Origin: Bradyrhizobium sp. CSA112
Lineage (GTDB): Bacteria > Pseudomonadota > Alphaproteobacteria > Rhizobiales > Xanthobacteraceae
Reading direction: 5' to 3'
Length of the DNA stretch: 64,000 nt
Assembly: GCF_029051645.1 (NCBI RefSeq)
Contig: NZ_JAACFS010000002.1
Location: 62,001-126,000, forward strand
Below are positions 61,817-64,000 of the stretch, one piece after another. The position numbers and the translations under genes were made by a program. The first letter of the stretch is position 1, and the number at the start of each line of letters is the position of its first letter. The notes under the pieces are model-generated. The model ran no database searches. It had not been told where the DNA came from and saw only the letters and a program-made list of their open reading frames with translations.

Positions 61817-62417
61817 TCTTCAATCCGTCATCCTGACGCTGGCAATCAGCTACGCGCTGATCGGCGCGCTGTTGCTTCTCGTCCTGGTGTATGCACGCTT
61901 GCCCTGGTCGGCCAAGGCGGTCGCCGTGTTAGTGACGAGCGCGTTCTACATTGCGAGCTTTGTCGGCGTGCGGGGATTGCTGGGCTGGGCCAGCGTCGAC
62001 AGGCTGCCCGCCACCTTCAAATTGCTGCAGGCCCGCATCGTCGAGCCGCATTCGCTGGAGGGTGATCCGGGCTCGATCTATCTCTGGGTCGAGGCGCTCG
62101 ACGACGGCAATCGGCCGAGCGGCGTCCCCCGGGCGTTCCGCATTCCCTACAGCGACAGCCTTGCGGAAAAGACCGACAAGGCGGCGGGCGAGATCGCCGC
62201 CGGCCGTCCGCAGGGCGGTCGCGCCGCCGATTTTGGCGATGGCGGCGGCAACCTGCTTCAGGCTGCCCGCGAATACATCACGCCCGGCATGATCCTGGAC
62301 ACGTCGGGCGGTGACCCCTCGACCGGCGGGGGATTGGTCGCGGTCCCGCGCGATGGCGACGGGGTGTCGTTTACGCCGCTGCTGCCGCCGCGGATGCCGC
62401 CGAAGGACGAGCCATAG
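61809..62417 (+). CDS. two-span membrane protein of unknown type, third gene of the motor-like operon
   Basis: Protein of about 202 residues. Two hydrophobic helices (about 5-27 and 33-54) are followed by a soluble region rich in Gly, Asp and Pro. That region contains a strand-like segment ATFKLLQARIVEPHSLEGDPGSIYLWVEALDDG and a C-terminal low-complexity tail (GGDPSTGGGLVAVP, LLPPRMPP). I do not recognise a family. The GTG start at 61809 overlaps the previous gene by 8 bp. Its conserved-looking middle and overlaps suggest it is an accessory of the channel pair. Confidence 0.75.
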   Translation: MNSLQSVILTLAISYALIGALLLLVLVYARLPWSAKAVAVLVTSAFYIASFVGVRGLLGWASVDRLPATFKLLQARIVEPHSLEGDPGSIYLWVEALDDGNRPSGVPRAFRIPYSDSLAEKTDKAAGEIAAGRPQGGRAADFGDGGGNLLQAAREYITPGMILDTSGGDPSTGGGLVAVPRDGDGVSFTPLLPPRMPPKDEP

Positions 62418-62465
62418 GCTTCCGGCGAGGGGAGCCAGCCGGCCCCGACGATCACGCATTATTGA

Positions 62466-62505
62466 CTGACAGATATTGAAATCTGTCAGCGAGACATGCT
62501 ATATC
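62466..62505 (+). promoter_or_regulatory. palindromic operator overlapping a promoter for the 37-aa gene and TetR
   Basis: Arms CTGACAGAT (62466-62474) and ATCTGTCAG (62481-62489) enclose ATTGAA. A possible -35 TTGAAA (62476-62481) lies in the centre and a -10 TATATC (62500-62505) follows at 18 bp. This fits autorepression by the TetR protein encoded at 62759. Confidence 0.6.
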
Positions 62506-62579
62506 CATTGCCGACGCCAAGACCAGGTGTCGCCCTGGTTCGCTGATTTGAGCCCGGGTACTTGCAAAGGACTATCGCT

Positions 62580-62693
62580 ATGACCGCCTACCTCATTCAT
62601 CTGACCGCCCAAATCCAGCGCTGGCTCGACCAGAGCGTCGCCCGTCATCTGGCCGCCCAGGCCGAGCGGCTGGAGCTGGTGGTGAAACATTAA
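62580..62693 (+). CDS. 37-residue protein, amphipathic helix
   Basis: A very short gene, ATG 62580 to TAA 62693, with AAAGGA eight bases before the start. The product (opening MTAYLIHLTAQIQRWLDQ, ending LELVVKH) can form one amphipathic helix with hydrophobic Leu/Val/Trp on one face. It lies between the operator/promoter and the TetR gene, so it is expressed with that regulator. Codon use is like its neighbours. No family is known to me; a peptide partner, toxin-like or regulatory peptide are possibilities only. Confidence 0.5.
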   Translation: MTAYLIHLTAQIQRWLDQSVARHLAAQAERLELVVKH

Positions 62694-62758
62694 CCCGCCA
62701 AGGGGATTACAAGGGGGATTTAGATGACCACTCGTCCCATCGTTTCGCAGGTGCACGC

Positions 62759-63355
62759 ATGAACGAAGTCGTGGTTCTGACCCCCGAACGGATTCTGGAG
62801 GTTACCGAGGACGTTCTGCGCCGCTACGGGCTGGCCAAAGCAACGGTGGTGGACGTTGCCCGTGCGCTCGATGTCAGCCACGGCAGCGTCTATCGCCATT
62901 TCCCCAGCAAGGCATCGCTGCGTGAGGCGGTGGCCAAGCGTTGGCTCGACCGTCTCAGCGCGCCTCTCCTGAAGATCGCAGAGGCCTCCGGCCCCGCGCC
63001 AGCCCGGCTCGAGAAGTGGCTGCGCACGATGTTCTCGATCAAGCACAAGCGGCTCAGCGACGATCCCGAAATGTTCGCGACCTACCTGGCGCTGGCCCGC
63101 GAGGCCTGCAGATCCGTGAGCTGCCACAAGGACTGCCTCGTCGATCAGATCGCACTGATCCTGTCCGACGGCGTGAAGCAGGGCGCATTCGACGTCGCCG
63201 ACATCAAGATTTCGGCCCGCGCCATTTTCGACGCCACCAGCCGCTTCCACCATCCCGCGCATGCCGAGGAATGGAACGAGCCGGGTGCCCCGGCGCGGAT
63301 CGATGCGCTACTGGCGCTGCTGCTCAAGGGGCTGGAAGCGCCGCCCAAGCGCTGA
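62759..63355 (+). CDS. TetR/AcrR-family regulator
   Basis: Regulator of 198 residues. The helix-turn-helix is at about 8-55 (ILEVTEDVLRRYGLAKATVVDVARALDVSHGSVYRHFPSKASLREAV). The C-terminal domain is a TetR ligand domain with CRSVSCHKDC at about 118-127, where clustered Cys/His might bind a metal, by inference. The palindrome at 62466 is the likely autoregulatory operator. It follows the 37-residue gene after 65 bp. Targets other than itself are not visible. Confidence 0.88.
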   Translation: MNEVVVLTPERILEVTEDVLRRYGLAKATVVDVARALDVSHGSVYRHFPSKASLREAVAKRWLDRLSAPLLKIAEASGPAPARLEKWLRTMFSIKHKRLSDDPEMFATYLALAREACRSVSCHKDCLVDQIALILSDGVKQGAFDVADIKISARAIFDATSRFHHPAHAEEWNEPGAPARIDALLALLLKGLEAPPKR

Positions 63356-63507
63356 CGATCCTTCTGAAACCGACTTGCAAGACAAAGCCCGTTTTCCCGC
63401 CATCGGAAATCCACCCGCAAAAGGCATCCTGCCTCTCGACTGTTCCGCATATGATGCTTTGGCAAATCTCATGGGTCCGCTTATCTCTTGGGGACTGGAG
63501 CAAACGC

Positions 63508-64000
63508 ATGAAGCAGTGTCCGGGCCAGCAGAAGCGCGGAGGTGCGAACAAATCCGGCGACCTCAATCTGGCCCGTGAATATTATCGACAGCGCGCTTGG
63601 GCCGACGCTTACCAGGCGTTCTTGCGCGCCGACCAGGAAACCTCGTTAACTGCCGAAGCTCTCGAACTGCTGGCAATGGCCGCATACTTGGTCGGCCGGG
63701 ACGAGGATTATCTCAAGGCGCTCGAACGGGCCTACAATGCGCACCGGGATACTCCCCGGCGCCTTCGCGCCGTCCGTTGCGCGTTCTGGCTCGGCTTTCG
63801 CCTGCTAATGCGCGGCGAGATGGGCCGTGCGAGCGGCTGGCTTTCCCGTGCTCAACGTTTGCTGGAGCGTGACACGCGCGAATGCGCCGAGCGGGGCTAT
63901 TTGCTGCTGCCGGTCGTCGAGCAACGCCTCGGATCTGGTGAGTACGAGGCCGCGTTCGTCGCTGCAGCCGAGGCCGCCGCAGTCGGCGAGCGCTGTGGCG
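63508..64000 (+). CDS. N-terminal part of a TPR-like regulator (runs off the window)
   Basis: A reading frame from ATG 63508 stays open to the last base. About 164 residues are visible. The sequence (SGDLNLAREYYRQRAWADAYQAFLRADQETSLTAEALELLAMAAYLVGRDEDYLKALERAYNAH, then RRLRAVRCAFWLGFRLLMRGEMGRASGWLSRAQRLLERD) is a helical repeat of TPR type. I associate it with the N-terminal half of large LuxR-C-terminal transcriptional regulators. The DNA-binding end would be beyond the window, so the class is provisional. The start could lie further downstream. Confidence 0.72.
   Translation, partial: MKQCPGQQKRGGANKSGDLNLAREYYRQRAWADAYQAFLRADQETSLTAEALELLAMAAYLVGRDEDYLKALERAYNAHRDTPRRLRAVRCAFWLGFRLLMRGEMGRASGWLSRAQRLLERDTRECAERGYLLLPVVEQRLGSGEYEAAFVAAAEAAAVGERCG

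Noticed and set aside
60378..62417. Motor-like operon as a Zorya-type defence system
   Set aside because: The second protein has no OmpA/peptidoglycan-binding domain and there are no ZorC, ZorD or ZorE-like genes nearby. Only the channel-protein family is shared.

Overview
This is a GC-rich stretch of alphaproteobacterial chromosome. It looks like Bradyrhizobium or a close relative (Rhodopseudomonas group), judged from gene content rather than any search. The evidence is the split purine set purC/purS/purQ/purL, the ATPase zeta-subunit (DUF1476) gene next to purC, BolA and a CGFS glutaredoxin downstream of purL, a dimeric NADP isocitrate dehydrogenase, and dense intergenic palindromic repeats. 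I saw no tRNA, rRNA, CRISPR array, prophage or insertion sequence. The window is a mix of housekeeping genes and small accessory modules.

Layout. 0.4-3 kb: a DUF2270 membrane protein and three small secreted proteins (one with two copies of a 37-residue Cys module, one Gly/His-rich). 3.2-5.3 kb: an OmpR-type two-component pair. 5.4-10.5 kb: DUF3455 protein, icd, a TrmJ-like RNA methyltransferase fused to a DUF559 domain, and a DUF1326/DUF2182 pair. 10.5-14 kb: a TetR regulator opposite an OsmC protein, an acyl-CoA dehydrogenase-like protein and a double rhodanese. 14-15.4 kb: a possible beta-barrel protein and a GNAT acetyltransferase. 15.5-21.5 kb: a cyanate module, in which a PAS-AAA-HTH sigma-54 activator diverges from an ABC importer (binding protein, permease, ATPase) and cyanase. 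A near-consensus -24/-12 promoter and three ACGA-N4-TCGT dyads lie between them.

21.6-34.7 kb: PEP-mutase-like enzyme, LysR regulator, zeta subunit, purC, purS, CorA, purQ, a Bug-type solute-binding protein, DMT transporter, thioesterase, purL, an acyltransferase and small genes. 34.8-40.6 kb: bolA, LtrA-like protein, ergothioneine genes egtB-egtD, grxD and a macrodomain protein. 40.6-46.5 kb: two tandem paralogous serine hydrolases, a Tat-exported GH1 beta-glucosidase and a GH17-like membrane protein similar to rhizobial beta-glucan synthases. 46.7-58 kb: threonine aldolase, FMN-dependent hydroxyacid dehydrogenase, rpsD, a stand-alone E2-like acyltransferase, HpcH/HpaI aldolase, a third serine hydrolase, a GlcG/HbpS protein, murI, a RidA/TetR pair with an unusually compact operator region, and purB.

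58-62.4 kb: a NarX/NarL-like two-component pair faces away from a tightly overlapping three-gene operon. That operon holds an ExbB/TolQ/MotA-like channel protein, a single-span protein with a DUF2135-like periplasmic domain, and a two-span protein of unknown type. It is the best candidate here for an undescribed system, a proton-driven envelope machine with a non-standard stator partner. 62.4-64 kb: a 37-codon gene, a TetR gene sharing its operator/promoter, and the start of a large regulator-like protein cut by the window edge.

At least six families of 80-145-bp palindromic repeats occupy intergenic spaces, and two of them supply the last codons of neighbouring genes.
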